From NCBI GenBank assembly GCA_900604495.1, contig UWOR01000003.1, positions 1-64,000 on the forward strand: a stretch of 64,000 nucleotides of DNA, read 5' to 3'. Under the pieces are notes generated by a model. The model saw only the letters and a list, made by a program, of their open reading frames with translations. It was not told where the DNA came from and ran no database searches. This DNA comes from Desulfovibrio sp. Marseille-P6017 (lineage in GTDB: Bacteria > Bacillota_A > Clostridia > Peptostreptococcales > Peptostreptococcaceae). The position numbers were made by a program, and so were the translations under genes. This document shows, one piece after another, positions 49,032 through 59,386 of this stretch (position 1 is the first letter of the stretch; each line of letters opens with the position of its first letter).

Positions 49032-49060
49032 TTAGCATAATATATTATGAATTGTATAAT
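49032..49060 (+). promoter_or_regulatory. Promoter of rph-rdgB with palindrome in the spacer
   Basis: TTAGCA (49032-49037) and TATAAT (49055-49060) are 17 bases apart. The perfect 14-base palindrome CATAATATATTATG (49036-49049) fills most of the spacer, where a repressor could bind. The leader to the ATG would be about 195 bases. Confidence 0.55.
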
Positions 49061-49264
49061 CATTACAAACTTAGAAAATAATAAATGAATGATATAGTAT
49101 ATTAATAAAGTTAATTTATATACTGTATTATGTGTAGTAAATTAATATAAATAGTGCTAGAATTATTTAATAAAGTGTAAATAATCTTAATTTGAATCTT
49201 AGACAGAAAAGTATATGCTGTCTTTTAGAAATATACAAGAAGGTAGATTTAAGAGAGGTAAAAA

Positions 49265-50614
49265 ATGACTAGAATTGATAATAGAAAGTATGACCAAATA
49301 AGAGATGTTAAAATAACTAGAAACTATACGAGATATGCAGAGGGATCTGTACTTATAGAAATGGGAGAAACTAAAGTTATATGTACTGCATCAGTAGAAG
49401 AAAAAGTACCTCCATTTTTAAGAAATTCGGGCATAGGATGGATAAATGCTGAGTATTCTATGTTACCAAGATCTACTCAACAAAGAAAGATAAGAGATGC
49501 ATCTAGAGGAAAGATAGATGGTAGAACTCAAGAAATTCAAAGATTAATAGGTAGAGCAATAAGATCAGTAATAGATTTAAGTAAAATAGGAGAAAGAACT
49601 ATCTGGATAGATTGTGATGTTATACAAGCCGATGGAGGAACTAGAACGTCATCTATAACAGGGGCTTTTGTGGCAGTGGTAGATGCTATATATAAATTAT
49701 ATAAATCTAAGGCAATAAAAGAAATTCCAATAAGAAACTTTGTATCTGCTATAAGTGTAGGTATTGTTGATAAGCAGTACATGATAGATTTATGTTATGA
49801 GGAAGATTCAACGGCTCAAGTTGATATGAACATAATAATGACTGATAATGGTGAGTTTGTAGAAGTACAAGGAACTGGAGAAGAAAGACCTTTCTCAAGA
49901 AAAGATTTAAATGCGTTATTAGAATTAGGAGAAAAAGGTAATAAAGAATTAATAAAGAAACAAAGAGAAGCTCTAGGAGAAATAGCTGATGAAATACTTG
50001 GTATGGAGTATGGAAATGATGTTGTAATTGCTACTAATAATGCTCATAAATTAGAAGAAATAGGTTCGATACTTGAGGATTTTGATTATAATATACATTC
50101 ATTAAAAGATGTTAACTTAGATGGAATTGAAATCATAGAAGATGGAAAGACATTTGAACATAATGCACTTATAAAAGCAAGGCTAATAGCAAAGAAAACT
50201 AAAATGATAACAATATCTGATGATTCAGGATTAGAAGTAGATGCAATTGGCAAAAAGCCAGGTGTTTACTCTGCAAGATTTGCAGGTGAAAATGCTACGG
50301 ATGAAGAAAACAGAGAAAAATTATTAAAAATGATGAAAAACATACCTTCTAGTCAAAGAAATGCAAGATTTGTATCAGCAATAGCAGTTGTATTCCCTGA
50401 TGGTAAAGAATTTGTAGTAAGAGGTACTTGTGAAGGTACTATAGCATTTGAGGAAAAAGGAAACAATGGTTTTGGATATGATAATTTATTTATAGTTAAT
50501 AAATATAATAAAACATTTGCAGAAATGCCTGCATCAATAAAAAATGCAATAAGTCATAGAGCGAATGCACTAGAAATAATGAAAAAGGAGTTTACAAAAA
50601 GGGTATCAAGATAA
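49265..50614 (+). CDS. Fusion of ribonuclease PH and XTP/dITP diphosphatase (RdgB)
   Basis: A 449-residue two-domain protein. Residues 1 to ~243 are RNase PH, a phosphorolytic 3' exonuclease that trims tRNA precursors ([59 protein letters not shown]). Residues ~248-449 are an RdgB/HAM1 nucleotide pyrophosphatase that removes dITP and XTP ([43 protein letters not shown]). Both domains keep their motifs and normal lengths, so both should be active. The stop codon overlaps the next start by one base. Confidence 0.95.
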   Translation: MTRIDNRKYDQIRDVKITRNYTRYAEGSVLIEMGETKVICTASVEEKVPPFLRNSGIGWINAEYSMLPRSTQQRKIRDASRGKIDGRTQEIQRLIGRAIRSVIDLSKIGERTIWIDCDVIQADGGTRTSSITGAFVAVVDAIYKLYKSKAIKEIPIRNFVSAISVGIVDKQYMIDLCYEEDSTAQVDMNIIMTDNGEFVEVQGTGEERPFSRKDLNALLELGEKGNKELIKKQREALGEIADEILGMEYGNDVVIATNNAHKLEEIGSILEDFDYNIHSLKDVNLDGIEIIEDGKTFEHNALIKARLIAKKTKMITISDDSGLEVDAIGKKPGVYSARFAGENATDEENREKLLKMMKNIPSSQRNARFVSAIAVVFPDGKEFVVRGTCEGTIAFEEKGNNGFGYDNLFIVNKYNKTFAEMPASIKNAISHRANALEIMKKEFTKRVSR

Positions 50615-51084
50615 TGAGAATTGGTATAGTTAGCGATACACACAGAATGGAGAATTTTATTAATAAAGCAATACCATATCTAAAGGAATGTGATTTAATA
50701 ATACATGCAGGTGATAATTTTATAGATTCTAAGTACATACATAAAATGACAGGGATAGATATTATAGCAGTAAAGGGAAACTGTGACTTTGAACATATAG
50801 AAGATGAAATTATATTTTATATAGAGGATAAAACTATATTTCTATGTCATGGAGATAATTATGGTGTTAAATATGGACTTAATGAAATAGAGAGAGCAGC
50901 AATTAATTATGAAGCAAATATAGTTATATTTGGGCATACTCATATACCGTTATCTATTAAAAAAGACAATATCATATATATAAATCCAGGAAGTACATCA
51001 ATACCCAGAGGTGGATCCTCAAGACAATTTGTCATAATGAATATTGATGAAGGAAAAATTAACTTAGAAGAAATAAATATATAA
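50614..51084 (+). CDS. YfcE/MJ0936-type metallophosphoesterase
   Basis: A 156-residue calcineurin-like phosphodiesterase. The metal motifs are visible: VSDTHR (D-x-H), IIHAGDNF (GD), VKGNCD (GN-x-D), CHGDN and FGHTHIP. It is co-translated with the RNase PH-RdgB fusion. In other clostridia a YfcE-like gene also follows rph/rdgB. The natural substrate is unknown. Confidence 0.9.
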   Translation: MRIGIVSDTHRMENFINKAIPYLKECDLIIHAGDNFIDSKYIHKMTGIDIIAVKGNCDFEHIEDEIIFYIEDKTIFLCHGDNYGVKYGLNEIERAAINYEANIVIFGHTHIPLSIKKDNIIYINPGSTSIPRGGSSRQFVIMNIDEGKINLEEINI

Positions 51085-51128
51085 TAGTATAAATAAACCT
51101 TCAAATAATAGGGAAGGCTTGTAAATAC

Positions 51129-51158
51129 TTGTAAATAAAAAAACTTATGTGATATAAT
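51129..51158 (+). promoter_or_regulatory. tig promoter
   Basis: TTGTAA (51129-51134) and TATAAT (51153-51158) are 18 bases apart, with TGA before the -10 as an extended element. The tig ATG lies 68 bases further. Confidence 0.65.
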
Positions 51159-51225
51159 TAAATAGTTAAATAATAAGTATAATTAAATTACAAATCATTA
51201 CATAAATTTTAGGAGGAAAAAGTTA

Positions 51226-52512
51226 ATGAAAGCAGAATTAATAAAAAAAGAAGGTAATAAAGTAACTTTTAACTTAACTGTAGATCATGATAAATTTGAA
51301 GCTGCAGTAAATAAAGCTTACAATAAAAATAAAGGGAAATTCAACGTACAAGGGTTCAGAAAAGGGAAAGCTCCAAGAAAGTTAATAGAAGCTCAATATG
51401 GTAAAGAAGTATTCTACAATGATGCTATAGATTTAGTATTACCAGAAGTTTACCCACAAGCTATAGATACTTTAAACATAGATCCAATAGATAGACCATC
51501 ATTAGATATTCAAGAAATAAGTCAAGATAATGGTTTAGTAATGGTTGTTGAAGTAGAAGTTAAACCTGAATTTGAATTAGGAACTTACAAAGGTATAGAA
51601 ATATCTAAAGTTGATAATAATGTAAGTGAAGATGAGGTAGAATTAAGACTTCAAGAAATGGTAAACAGAAACGCTAGATTAGTAAGTGTTGAAGATAAAG
51701 CTATAGAAAGCGGAGATACTGCTGTTATAGACTTTGAAGGATTTGACAACGGTTTAGCTTTCGAAGGTGGAAAAGGTGAAAATCATAACTTAGTTATAGG
51801 GTCAAACTCTTTCATACCAGGATTTGAAGATCAATTAATAGGTAAAAAAGCTGGAGAAGAAGTTGAAGTTAACGTTACTTTCCCAGAACAATATCATGCA
51901 GAAAACTTAGCTGGAAAGCCAGTAGTATTCAAAGTAAAAGTAAATGATGTAAAAGTTAAAGAATTACCAGCTTTAGATGATGAATTTGCTAAAGATACAA
52001 CTGAATTTGAAACATTAGCTGAGTTAAGAGCTGATGTTAGAGCTAAGGCAGAAGAAGAAACTAAAAACAAAGCTGAAGCTGAAATGAGAAATTCTATAGT
52101 TGAAAAAGTAGCAGATAACACAGAAGTTGAAGTGCCAGCTGCTATGGTTGAACATCAAATAGATAATATGATAATGGAACTTAACTACCAATTACAATAC
52201 CAAGGATTAAACTTACAACAATTATTACAAATGACTGGTAGAAGTATAGAAGAGTTAAGAAATGAGAGAAGAGCTGATGCTGAGAAATTAGTTAAATCAT
52301 CACTAGTATTAGAAGCAATAGCTAAATCTGAAGGTATAGATGCTTCTGAAGAAGAGCTAACTGAAGAATTAGAAAAAATGGCTTCTATGTACAATATGGA
52401 AGTTGAAAAATTAAAATCTTCATTAAGAGATACTGACTTAGAAGATATAAAAGGACAATTAAAAATAAGAAAAACGATAGATTTCTTAGTTGAAAATGCT
52501 AAAATAGCTTAA
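51226..52512 (+). CDS. tig: Trigger factor
   Basis: A 428-residue ribosome-bound chaperone with prolyl isomerase activity. It has the ribosome-binding signature GFRKGKAPRKLIE in the N-terminal domain, the FKBP-type middle domain (GDTAVIDFEGF, then FIPGFEDQLIG) and the helical C-terminal chaperone domain. AGGAGG lies before the ATG. It precedes clpP and clpX, but a strong terminator separates them. Confidence 0.97.
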   Translation: MKAELIKKEGNKVTFNLTVDHDKFEAAVNKAYNKNKGKFNVQGFRKGKAPRKLIEAQYGKEVFYNDAIDLVLPEVYPQAIDTLNIDPIDRPSLDIQEISQDNGLVMVVEVEVKPEFELGTYKGIEISKVDNNVSEDEVELRLQEMVNRNARLVSVEDKAIESGDTAVIDFEGFDNGLAFEGGKGENHNLVIGSNSFIPGFEDQLIGKKAGEEVEVNVTFPEQYHAENLAGKPVVFKVKVNDVKVKELPALDDEFAKDTTEFETLAELRADVRAKAEEETKNKAEAEMRNSIVEKVADNTEVEVPAAMVEHQIDNMIMELNYQLQYQGLNLQQLLQMTGRSIEELRNERRADAEKLVKSSLVLEAIAKSEGIDASEEELTEELEKMASMYNMEVEKLKSSLRDTDLEDIKGQLKIRKTIDFLVENAKIA

Positions 52513-52528
52513 TTTTATATAGCTTAAA

Positions 52529-52560
52529 ATTTACAGTAGCCATTAGGCTACTGTAAATTA
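52529..52560 (+). terminator. Terminator between tig and clpP
   Basis: ATTTACAGTAGCC pairs perfectly with GGCTACTGTAAAT around ATTA. The T-tract after it is short (TATATATA). Confidence 0.8.
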
Positions 52561-52600
52561 TATATATAAGAATATAGAGGAAATTGAGGGGGTATAGTTT

Positions 52601-53191
52601 ATGGCGTTAGTACCTACAGTCGTAGAACAAACAGGTAGAGGAGAAAGAGCCTACGATATTTATTCTAGATTACTAAAGGACAGAATAATATTCTTAGGAG
52701 ATGAAGTAAATGATACTACAGCAGGGCTTGTAGTTGCCCAGTTGTTATTTTTAGAAGCCGAAGACCCAGATAAAGATATATATTTATATATAAACTCACC
52801 AGGAGGTAGTGTTACAGCTGGTATGGCTATTTATGACACTATGCAATATATAAAACCAGATGTAAGCACAATATGTATAGGATTAGCAGCTTCTATGGGT
52901 GCATTCTTATTAAATGCAGGTGCAAAAGGAAAAAGATTTGCCCTACCAAATAGTGAAATAATGATACATCAACCATTAGGTGGAGCAAAAGGTCAAGCAA
53001 CTGATATAGAAATTCATGCGAAGTGGATATTAAAGATCAGAGAAAGACTAAATAAAATACTTGCAGAAAGAACAGGTCAGCCATTAGAAAAAATTCAAAT
53101 GGATACTGAGCGTGATAACTTTATGAGTGCAGACGAAGCTAAAGAATATGGTCTAATTGATGAAGTAATTACAAAAGCAAATAGACCGTAG
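52601..53191 (+). CDS. clpP: ATP-dependent Clp protease proteolytic subunit
   Basis: The 196-residue ClpP serine protease has the catalytic triad Ser98 (GLAASMGAF), His123 (MIHQPLGG) and Asp172 (ERDNF). It assembles into a 14-mer with ClpX, encoded next. The N terminus [22 protein letters not shown] is the usual axial-pore region. GGGGG before ATG 52601. Confidence 0.98.
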   Translation: MALVPTVVEQTGRGERAYDIYSRLLKDRIIFLGDEVNDTTAGLVVAQLLFLEAEDPDKDIYLYINSPGGSVTAGMAIYDTMQYIKPDVSTICIGLAASMGAFLLNAGAKGKRFALPNSEIMIHQPLGGAKGQATDIEIHAKWILKIRERLNKILAERTGQPLEKIQMDTERDNFMSADEAKEYGLIDEVITKANRP

Positions 53192-53210
53192 ATGAAAAGA
53201 GGTGCTTAAT

Positions 53211-54458
53211 ATGTCTAAATACGAAGATAAAAGACAGTTAAAATGTTCATTCTGTGGCAAAAGCCAAGATCAAGTAAGAAGATTAATTGCAGGACCAAAT
53301 GTTTACATTTGTGATGAATGCGTTGAGCTTTGTGACGAAATAATCCAAGAAGAAATAGAAGAAACTATTGATGAGGATACAACATCTTTACCAAAACCAA
53401 AAGAAATGATGGAAATCTTAAATGACTATGTAATAGGTCAAGAGAGAGCAAAGAAGGCTTTATCAGTTGCTGTATACAACCATTACAAAAGAATATACAG
53501 TAAAAAAGCTAATAGTAAAGATGTAGAAATACAAAAAAGTAATATACTTTTATTAGGACCAACTGGTTCAGGTAAAACTTTATTAGCTCAAACATTAGCT
53601 AAAACTTTAAATGTTCCATTTGCTATGGCAGATGCAACTTCTTTAACAGAAGCTGGATATGTTGGAGAAGATGTTGAAAATATACTTTTAAAACTTATTC
53701 AAGCAGCTGACTTTGATATGGAAAAGGCTGAAAGAGGTATTATATATATAGATGAGATAGATAAGATAGCAAGAAAATCTGAAAATCCATCTATAACAAG
53801 AGATGTTAGTGGAGAAGGAGTTCAACAAGCACTTCTAAAAATATTAGAGGGGACTGTTGCAAATGTTCCACCACAAGGTGGAAGAAAACATCCACATCAA
53901 GAGTTCTTAAAAATCGATACTACAAATGTACTATTTATATTAGGTGGAGCATTTGATGGTATAGAAAAAATAATCCAAAGACGTGGAGGAGATAAAACTC
54001 TAGGATTTGGAGCTAAAATTGAAAGTAAAAAGGAAGTTGATTTAGGCAAAATATATGCTAAAGTTCTCCCAGAAGACTTATTAAAATTCGGTATAATACC
54101 AGAATTTATAGGTAGAATACCTGTTGTAGCAACTCTTGATTTACTAGATGAAGATGCTTTAATGCAAATACTACAACAGCCTAAAAATGCTCTTGTAAAG
54201 CAATATAAGAAATTATTAGAGTTAGATGATGTAGAACTAGAATTTGAAGATGATGCTCTTCGTGCTATAGCTAAAAAAGCTATAGAAAGAAACACTGGAG
54301 CTAGGGGTCTTAGAAGTATAGTTGAAAATGTTATGATGGAAAGCATGTATGAAGTTCCATCAAGAACAGATATCAAAAAGGTTGTAGTAACTAAAGAATC
54401 TGTTGAAGGAAAAGAAAATCCAATTATGATACTTAAAGATCAAGAAGAAAGTGCATAG
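53211..54458 (+). CDS. clpX: ClpX ATPase of the Clp protease
   Basis: A 415-residue AAA+ unfoldase. The N-terminal zinc domain has [11 protein letters not shown] and CDECVELC. Walker A GPTGSGKT, Walker [12 protein letters not shown] and the ClpP-contacting IGF-like loop follow (GFGAK region). AAGAGGTG selects ATG 53211 over an upstream in-frame codon at 53202. It starts 19 bases after clpP. Confidence 0.97.
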   Translation: MSKYEDKRQLKCSFCGKSQDQVRRLIAGPNVYICDECVELCDEIIQEEIEETIDEDTTSLPKPKEMMEILNDYVIGQERAKKALSVAVYNHYKRIYSKKANSKDVEIQKSNILLLGPTGSGKTLLAQTLAKTLNVPFAMADATSLTEAGYVGEDVENILLKLIQAADFDMEKAERGIIYIDEIDKIARKSENPSITRDVSGEGVQQALLKILEGTVANVPPQGGRKHPHQEFLKIDTTNVLFILGGAFDGIEKIIQRRGGDKTLGFGAKIESKKEVDLGKIYAKVLPEDLLKFGIIPEFIGRIPVVATLDLLDEDALMQILQQPKNALVKQYKKLLELDDVELEFEDDALRAIAKKAIERNTGARGLRSIVENVMMESMYEVPSRTDIKKVVVTKESVEGKENPIMILKDQEESA

Positions 54459-54462
54459 ATAT

Positions 54463-54491
54463 AAAAGGAGCTAAGAAAAGCTCCTTTTTAA
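54463..54491 (+). terminator. Terminator of clpPX
   Basis: AAAAGGAGCT pairs with AGCTCCTTTT around AAGAAA, followed by T residues. Confidence 0.88.
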
Positions 54492-54680
54492 ATTGTATAA
54501 ATTTAATTAGTATAAATAATGTTTTAAAAATTTGCTTTTAGGTAAAATAATATAGTATATTAATATGATATAATTAAATTAAATATATTTTTAATTATAT
54601 TCATATAAAATTGAATTAATATTAGGTTATTAAAACATACTAAAATAAAGTTAAAATATTCATTAGACAAAGTATTAATA

Positions 54681-54709
54681 TTGAAAATTCTTTTTTGTAA
54701 ATATATAAT
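54681..54709 (+). promoter_or_regulatory. lon promoter
   Basis: TTGAAA (54681-54686) and TATAAT (54704-54709) are exactly 17 bases apart, 41 bases before the lon start. No CIRCE or CtsR box is seen, so heat control of these types is not indicated. Confidence 0.8.
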
Positions 54710-54750
54710 ATAAAAAGCAATAAAATACAGCACTTTAAGGAGTGATAACA

Positions 54751-57099
54751 GTGGAAGAGAATTATACTAAGATAGATCGTGAATTACCGTTAATACCACT
54801 AAGGGGATTAGCAATATTTCCATATATGATATTAAATTTTGATGTGGGTAGAGAAATATCTTTAAAAGCATTAGATGAAGCAATGTTAGGGGATGAGTTA
54901 GTATTTTTAACATCTCAAAAAGAAGCTGAAACAGATGAGCCTACAGAAGAAGATTTTTATCATGTTGGAACAATATGTAAAGTAAAACAAATGATTAAAT
55001 TACCTGGAGATACAGTTCGTGTACTAGTTGAAGGATTGTCTAGAGGTAAAATAAAAGAATTAAATCAAGATGATGGATTCTTCAAAGCAAAGATAGAAGA
55101 AATTGTTTGTGACCAAGAAGAATTAGAACAAGACATAGAAGTAGATGCTTTTGTAAGAAATGTATTTGATGCATTTGAAGAGTACATAAATATAGGAAAT
55201 AGGGTATCGCCAGAAATACTTATATCTTTAGCTGAAACAGAAAACATAGATAGATTTGTAGATACAGTAGCAGCAAATATATTCTTAAAAAATAGCCAAA
55301 AGCAGTTAGTACTAGAAGAGTTTGATGCTAAGAGAAGATTAGAACTAATTTATACTATATTATTAGAAGAAATAGAGATATTAAAGATTGAAAAGAAGAT
55401 AACTTTAAGAGTAAAGAAGCAAATGAACAAAGTTCAAAAAGAATATTATCTTAGAGAGCAATTAAGAGCAATACAAAAAGAATTAGGTGAAGAAGAAGAT
55501 ATAAATTCTGAATCAGATGAATATAGAGAAAAGTTAAAGAAGATAAAAGCTCCAAAAGAAGCAAAAGAAAAAATAGCTAAGGAAATAGATAAATTTTCAA
55601 AGATATCTCCAATGTCTCCAGATTTATCTGTAAGTAGGGCTTATCTAGATACAATATTCTCATTACCTTGGAATAAAGAAACTAGAGATAAATTAGACAT
55701 TAATAAAGCTAAAGAAATATTAGATAAGGATCATTATGGTTTAGAGAAAGTTAAAGAAAGAATATTAGAGTATTTAGCAATTAGAAAATTATCTAAATCT
55801 ATGAAAGGGCCTATAATATGTTTAGTAGGACCTCCAGGTGTTGGTAAAACATCAATAGCAAAGTCAATATCAGAAGCTTTAGGTAGAAACTTTGTTAGAA
55901 TTTCTTTAGGTGGAGTTAGAGACGAAGCTGAAATAAGAGGACATAGAAGAACTTATGTAGGTGCAATACCAGGAAGAATTATAAATGGATTAAAGGAAGC
56001 TCAAACTAAAAATCCGGTATTCTTATTAGATGAGATAGATAAAATGGCATCTGATTATAAAGGTGATCCGGCAGCTGCAATGCTTGAAGTACTAGACCCA
56101 GAACAAAATAAAACATTTGTAGATCATTACTTAGAAGTACCTTTTGATTTATCAAAAATATTATTTGTAACAACAGCAAATAGTTTAAGCTCTATACCAG
56201 GTCCTTTATTAGACAGAATGGAAATAATAGAAGTATCAGGATATATAGAAGAAGAAAAAGTAAATATTGCTGAAAAATACTTACTTCCAAAGCAAATAAA
56301 AGAGCATGCATTAAAAGAAGATTTTGTAAAGATGGATGAAGCTACTATTAGAGATGTAATAAACTATTACACTAGAGAAGCTGGGGTTAGAACTTTAGAA
56401 AGAACACTAGGTAAGATTTGTAGAAAAGTAGCTAAACAATATGTAGAAAATCCAGAATTAGAAGGTATAGAAGTAAATCAAAATAATTTAGAAGATTATT
56501 TAGGAAAAGATAAATATAGATATGATATTGCAGGAACAAAGCCAGAGGTTGGTCTTGTTACAGGTTTAGCATGGACTTCTGTTGGAGGAGTAACTCTTAC
56601 TGTAGAGGTAAATGTACTTCCAGGAAGAGGACAAGTTGTATTAACTGGTAAACTAGGTGATGTAATGAAGGAATCTGCGCAAGCAGCTATATCTTATATT
56701 AGATCTATAGCGGATAGATTTGATATAGATCCAGAGTTCTATAAGAATAAAGACATACATATTCACTTACCAGAAGGAGCTACTCCAAAAGATGGACCAT
56801 CAGCTGGTATAACTATGGCACTTGCTGTAATATCTGCATTAACTAGCATACCAGTTAGAAATGATGTTGCTATGACAGGTGAGATAACTTTAAGAGGTAG
56901 AGTTTTAGCTGTTGGAGGAGTAAGAGAAAAATTACTAGCTGCTCACAGAGCTGGTATAAAAAAGGTATTATTACCTAAAGAATGTGAAGCTGATTTAGAT
57001 GAAATACCTGAAAATGTAAAAGGACAAATGGAGTTTGTTCTTGTTGAAAATATGGACCAAGTGCTAGAAGAAGCATTAGTAAGGAATGGTGACAAATAA
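54751..57099 (+). CDS. lon: ATP-dependent protease Lon
   Basis: A 782-residue Lon protease. It has the N-terminal substrate domain ([14 protein letters not shown]), Walker [10 protein letters not shown], Walker [10 protein letters not shown] and the serine-lysine dyad (catalytic Ser in [12 protein letters not shown], Lys in the AHRAGIKKV region). I choose GTG 54751, five bases after AAGGAGTGA; the earlier GTG at 54742 overlaps that site. It overlaps engB by one base. Confidence 0.96.
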   Translation: MEENYTKIDRELPLIPLRGLAIFPYMILNFDVGREISLKALDEAMLGDELVFLTSQKEAETDEPTEEDFYHVGTICKVKQMIKLPGDTVRVLVEGLSRGKIKELNQDDGFFKAKIEEIVCDQEELEQDIEVDAFVRNVFDAFEEYINIGNRVSPEILISLAETENIDRFVDTVAANIFLKNSQKQLVLEEFDAKRRLELIYTILLEEIEILKIEKKITLRVKKQMNKVQKEYYLREQLRAIQKELGEEEDINSESDEYREKLKKIKAPKEAKEKIAKEIDKFSKISPMSPDLSVSRAYLDTIFSLPWNKETRDKLDINKAKEILDKDHYGLEKVKERILEYLAIRKLSKSMKGPIICLVGPPGVGKTSIAKSISEALGRNFVRISLGGVRDEAEIRGHRRTYVGAIPGRIINGLKEAQTKNPVFLLDEIDKMASDYKGDPAAAMLEVLDPEQNKTFVDHYLEVPFDLSKILFVTTANSLSSIPGPLLDRMEIIEVSGYIEEEKVNIAEKYLLPKQIKEHALKEDFVKMDEATIRDVINYYTREAGVRTLERTLGKICRKVAKQYVENPELEGIEVNQNNLEDYLGKDKYRYDIAGTKPEVGLVTGLAWTSVGGVTLTVEVNVLPGRGQVVLTGKLGDVMKESAQAAISYIRSIADRFDIDPEFYKNKDIHIHLPEGATPKDGPSAGITMALAVISALTSIPVRNDVAMTGEITLRGRVLAVGGVREKLLAAHRAGIKKVLLPKECEADLDEIPENVKGQMEFVLVENMDQVLEEALVRNGDK

Positions 57100-57710
57100 T
57101 GAAAATAAGAAGCACAGAAATGGTTGTAAGTGCAGTAAATAGAAATCAATATCCGACTGAGGGGATACCTGAAATTGCGTTAGTTGGTAGATCTAATGTA
57201 GGTAAATCATCTACTATAAATACATTATTAAATAGAAGAAATTTTGCTAGAACAAGTCAAACTCCAGGTAAGACAAGAACTATTAACTTCTTTCTTATAA
57301 ATAATGAATTTTATTTTGTAGATCTTCCAGGATACGGTTATGCTAAGATTGCAAAATCTGAAAAAGAAAAATGGGGCGTTATAATGGAAAGGTATTTACA
57401 AGATAGAGAAGAACTTTGCGCTATATTCTTACTTGTAGATATAAGACATGAACCTACAAATGATGATGTTATGATGTATGAATGGATAAAGCACTTTGGA
57501 TATAACTGTGTTGTAATAGCAACTAAAGCAGATAAAATATCCAGGGGACAATATCAAAAACATCTTAGTATAATAAGAAAAAAATTACAATTAGAAAAAG
57601 ATGAAAAAATAATACCACTATCTTCTTTAAAAAAGACAGGTGTTGAAGAAGTTTGGAATGAGATGATAAATCAATATAATCAAGCTGGATATGAAATAAC
57701 AGTAGATTAA
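57099..57710 (+). CDS. engB: Ribosome-biogenesis GTPase EngB (YsxC)
   Basis: A 203-residue TRAFAC GTPase needed for large-subunit assembly. G1 [10 protein letters not shown]3 DLPGYGYAK and G4 TKADK are all present. Its ATG overlaps the lon stop codon (TAATG), the common lon-engB order in Firmicutes. Confidence 0.96.
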   Translation: MKIRSTEMVVSAVNRNQYPTEGIPEIALVGRSNVGKSSTINTLLNRRNFARTSQTPGKTRTINFFLINNEFYFVDLPGYGYAKIAKSEKEKWGVIMERYLQDREELCAIFLLVDIRHEPTNDDVMMYEWIKHFGYNCVVIATKADKISRGQYQKHLSIIRKKLQLEKDEKIIPLSSLKKTGVEEVWNEMINQYNQAGYEITVD

Positions 57711-57721
57711 TTATAAATAAC

Positions 57722-57790
57722 TTATGGCTATATATTTGAATAAATTTTATAAAATATAAAATTTTATTTGAGTATATAGCTATTTTATAA
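57722..57790 (+). terminator. Terminator of lon-engB
   Basis: A long AT-rich stem pairs TATGGCTATATATTTGAATA with a 3' arm ending AGTATATAGCTA, followed by TTTTATAA. Confidence 0.75.
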
Positions 57791-57814
57791 TAATAATATA
57801 AAATGATCTTTTAG

Positions 57815-57879
57815 AAATATCAGAAAATTAAAAAAAGTAACGGAGGATTATTTCAAAAAACAGAAAAATGTGGTAAAAT
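57815..57879 (+). promoter_or_regulatory. CodY-like box and promoter of the APC permease
   Basis: AAATATCAGAAAATT (57815-57829) matches the CodY consensus at 13 of 15 positions. TTTCAA (57851-57856) and TAAAAT (57874-57879) are 17 bases apart with TGG before the -10, forming a candidate extended promoter just downstream. Confidence 0.5.
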
Positions 57880-57926
57880 GTCTAAACATAGAAAGAATCT
57901 GTGGAATTATAAATGAGGAGAATAAT

Positions 57927-59279
57927 ATGAGTAATAATCAGACATTAAGAAAAAGTATAGGACTTAGTGCAGCTCTTTCTACTGTAGTTGGAATATTAAT
58001 AGGATCTGGGGTATTTTTTAAACCTCAAGCTATATATACAGCTACTAATGGAGGTCCTGGACTAGGTATACTGGCTTGGATAATTGGAGGTATAATGACA
58101 ATAGCAGCTGGGCTTACAGCTTCAGAAATATCTGCAAGTATAACAAAACCAGGTGGAATGACAGTATATATGGAAGAAATTTATGGAGAAAGAATTGGAT
58201 TTTTAACTGGATGGGTACAAGGAATATTATTTATACCAGCAATAGCTGCGGCTTTAGGTATAATATTTGCACAAGAAGTAGTTTCATTGTTAGGATTAGA
58301 TAATAATTTATACGTAATAATTATAGCAATAGCTACAATAGTGTTTATAGCATTTTTAAATTCATTAGGAGCAAAATTTGGTGGAGGTATACAAACTGTA
58401 TTAACTTTATGTAAATTAGTTCCGTTAGCTATTATAATAATATTTGGGTTTATTAAAGGTGATTCAACATCATCAATAATGACACCTATGGTAGGTGAAG
58501 GAATTAATATAGTATCAGCTATATCTCAAGTTCTTTTAGCAACATTATTTGCATATGATGGATGGATATTTGTTGGAGCTTTGGCTGGAGAAATGAAAAA
58601 TCCATCTAAACATTTACCAACAGCAATAGTAGGCGGTATATCTGCTGTTATGGCAGTGTATTTACTGATTAATGTAGCTTACTTATATGTTGTTCCAGCA
58701 GCAGAATTATCTATGTCAGCTGCACCTGCAACACTAGTTGCAAGTAAACTATTTGGAAGTGTTGGAGCTAAGGTAATAAGTATAGGAATACTTATATCTG
58801 TATTTGGTACACTAAATGGATTTATATTAACAGGAGGTAGAATACCTTATACAATGGCATGTGAAGGTAAAATACCTTTTTCAAATTTATTTTCTAAACT
58901 AAATAAAAATGGTGTTCCTATAAATGGAATATGGATGATAGTTGGATTAGCAGTATTATATTCTTTAACAGGACAATTTAATTTACTATCTGATTTAGCT
59001 ATGTTTACAATTTGGATATTCTATACAATGCTGTTTGCTGGAGTAATAAAACTTAGAAAAACTAGGCCTGATATGAAAAGACCATATAAGGTGCCTTTAT
59101 ATCCAGTAGTACCGATAATCGCAATTATAGGAGGGGCATTTATAGTTATAAGTACACTTATGAGTCAGACACAAAACGCTGTATTAGGAATATTTATAAC
59201 ATTACTTGGTTTACCAGTATACTCGATTACAAAGATGATTAAAGCAAAAAATGGAGAACTATCTAACAAAACTGCTTAA
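57927..59279 (+). CDS. APC-family amino-acid permease (SteT/LAT-like)
   Basis: A 450-residue amino-acid transporter of the APC superfamily with about 12 membrane segments. It has the first-helix substrate motif VVGILIGSGVFFKP and the conserved AYDGWIFVGALAGEMKNPSKHLP. Closest recognised type is the SteT/LAT group of amino-acid exchangers. GAGGAG before ATG 57927 sets the start; the ORF extends 19 codons further upstream without a ribosome-binding site. A CodY-like box lies about 100 bases upstream. Confidence 0.9.
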   Translation: MSNNQTLRKSIGLSAALSTVVGILIGSGVFFKPQAIYTATNGGPGLGILAWIIGGIMTIAAGLTASEISASITKPGGMTVYMEEIYGERIGFLTGWVQGILFIPAIAAALGIIFAQEVVSLLGLDNNLYVIIIAIATIVFIAFLNSLGAKFGGGIQTVLTLCKLVPLAIIIIFGFIKGDSTSSIMTPMVGEGINIVSAISQVLLATLFAYDGWIFVGALAGEMKNPSKHLPTAIVGGISAVMAVYLLINVAYLYVVPAAELSMSAAPATLVASKLFGSVGAKVISIGILISVFGTLNGFILTGGRIPYTMACEGKIPFSNLFSKLNKNGVPINGIWMIVGLAVLYSLTGQFNLLSDLAMFTIWIFYTMLFAGVIKLRKTRPDMKRPYKVPLYPVVPIIAIIGGAFIVISTLMSQTQNAVLGIFITLLGLPVYSITKMIKAKNGELSNKTA

Positions 59280-59290
59280 TTTTAATTATA

Positions 59291-59381
59291 TATCCCCTTA
59301 AGATTTTACTAAGATATTTTTATTGAGTAACAAAAGTTATATAAAAATAATATCTTATAAGGAGTAAAGTCTTAGGGGGTA
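59291..59381 (+). promoter_or_regulatory. Long leader hairpin covering the SD of the tandem P-loop gene
   Basis: The segment TATCCCCTTAAGATTTTACT (59291-59310) pairs with AGTAAAGTCTTAGGGGGTA (59363-59381) through 19 pairs with a one-base bulge. Inside, AAGATATTTTTAT and its partner near 59345-59357 extend the stem. The Shine-Dalgarno AGGGGG (59374-59379), seven bases before ATG 59387, lies in the 3' arm and would be masked. Confidence 0.6.
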
Positions 59382-59386
59382 TTTAT

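Larger units (their letters stand above)
48920..49264. other. Intergenic region between ligA and the rph fusion gene
   Basis: This 345-base AT-rich stretch has a ligA terminator at its left end (about 48929-48990) and a promoter with a palindrome at 49032-49060. Further right, an inverted repeat is centred near 49114, and a weak hairpin pairs AGACAG with CTGTCT near 49200-49226. No reading frame of note is present. Confidence 0.55.

Noticed and set aside
54491..54750. Heat-shock operators (CIRCE or CtsR boxes) before lon
   Set aside because: Neither the TTAGCACTC inverted repeat nor the CtsR heptad repeat is present between clpX and lon.
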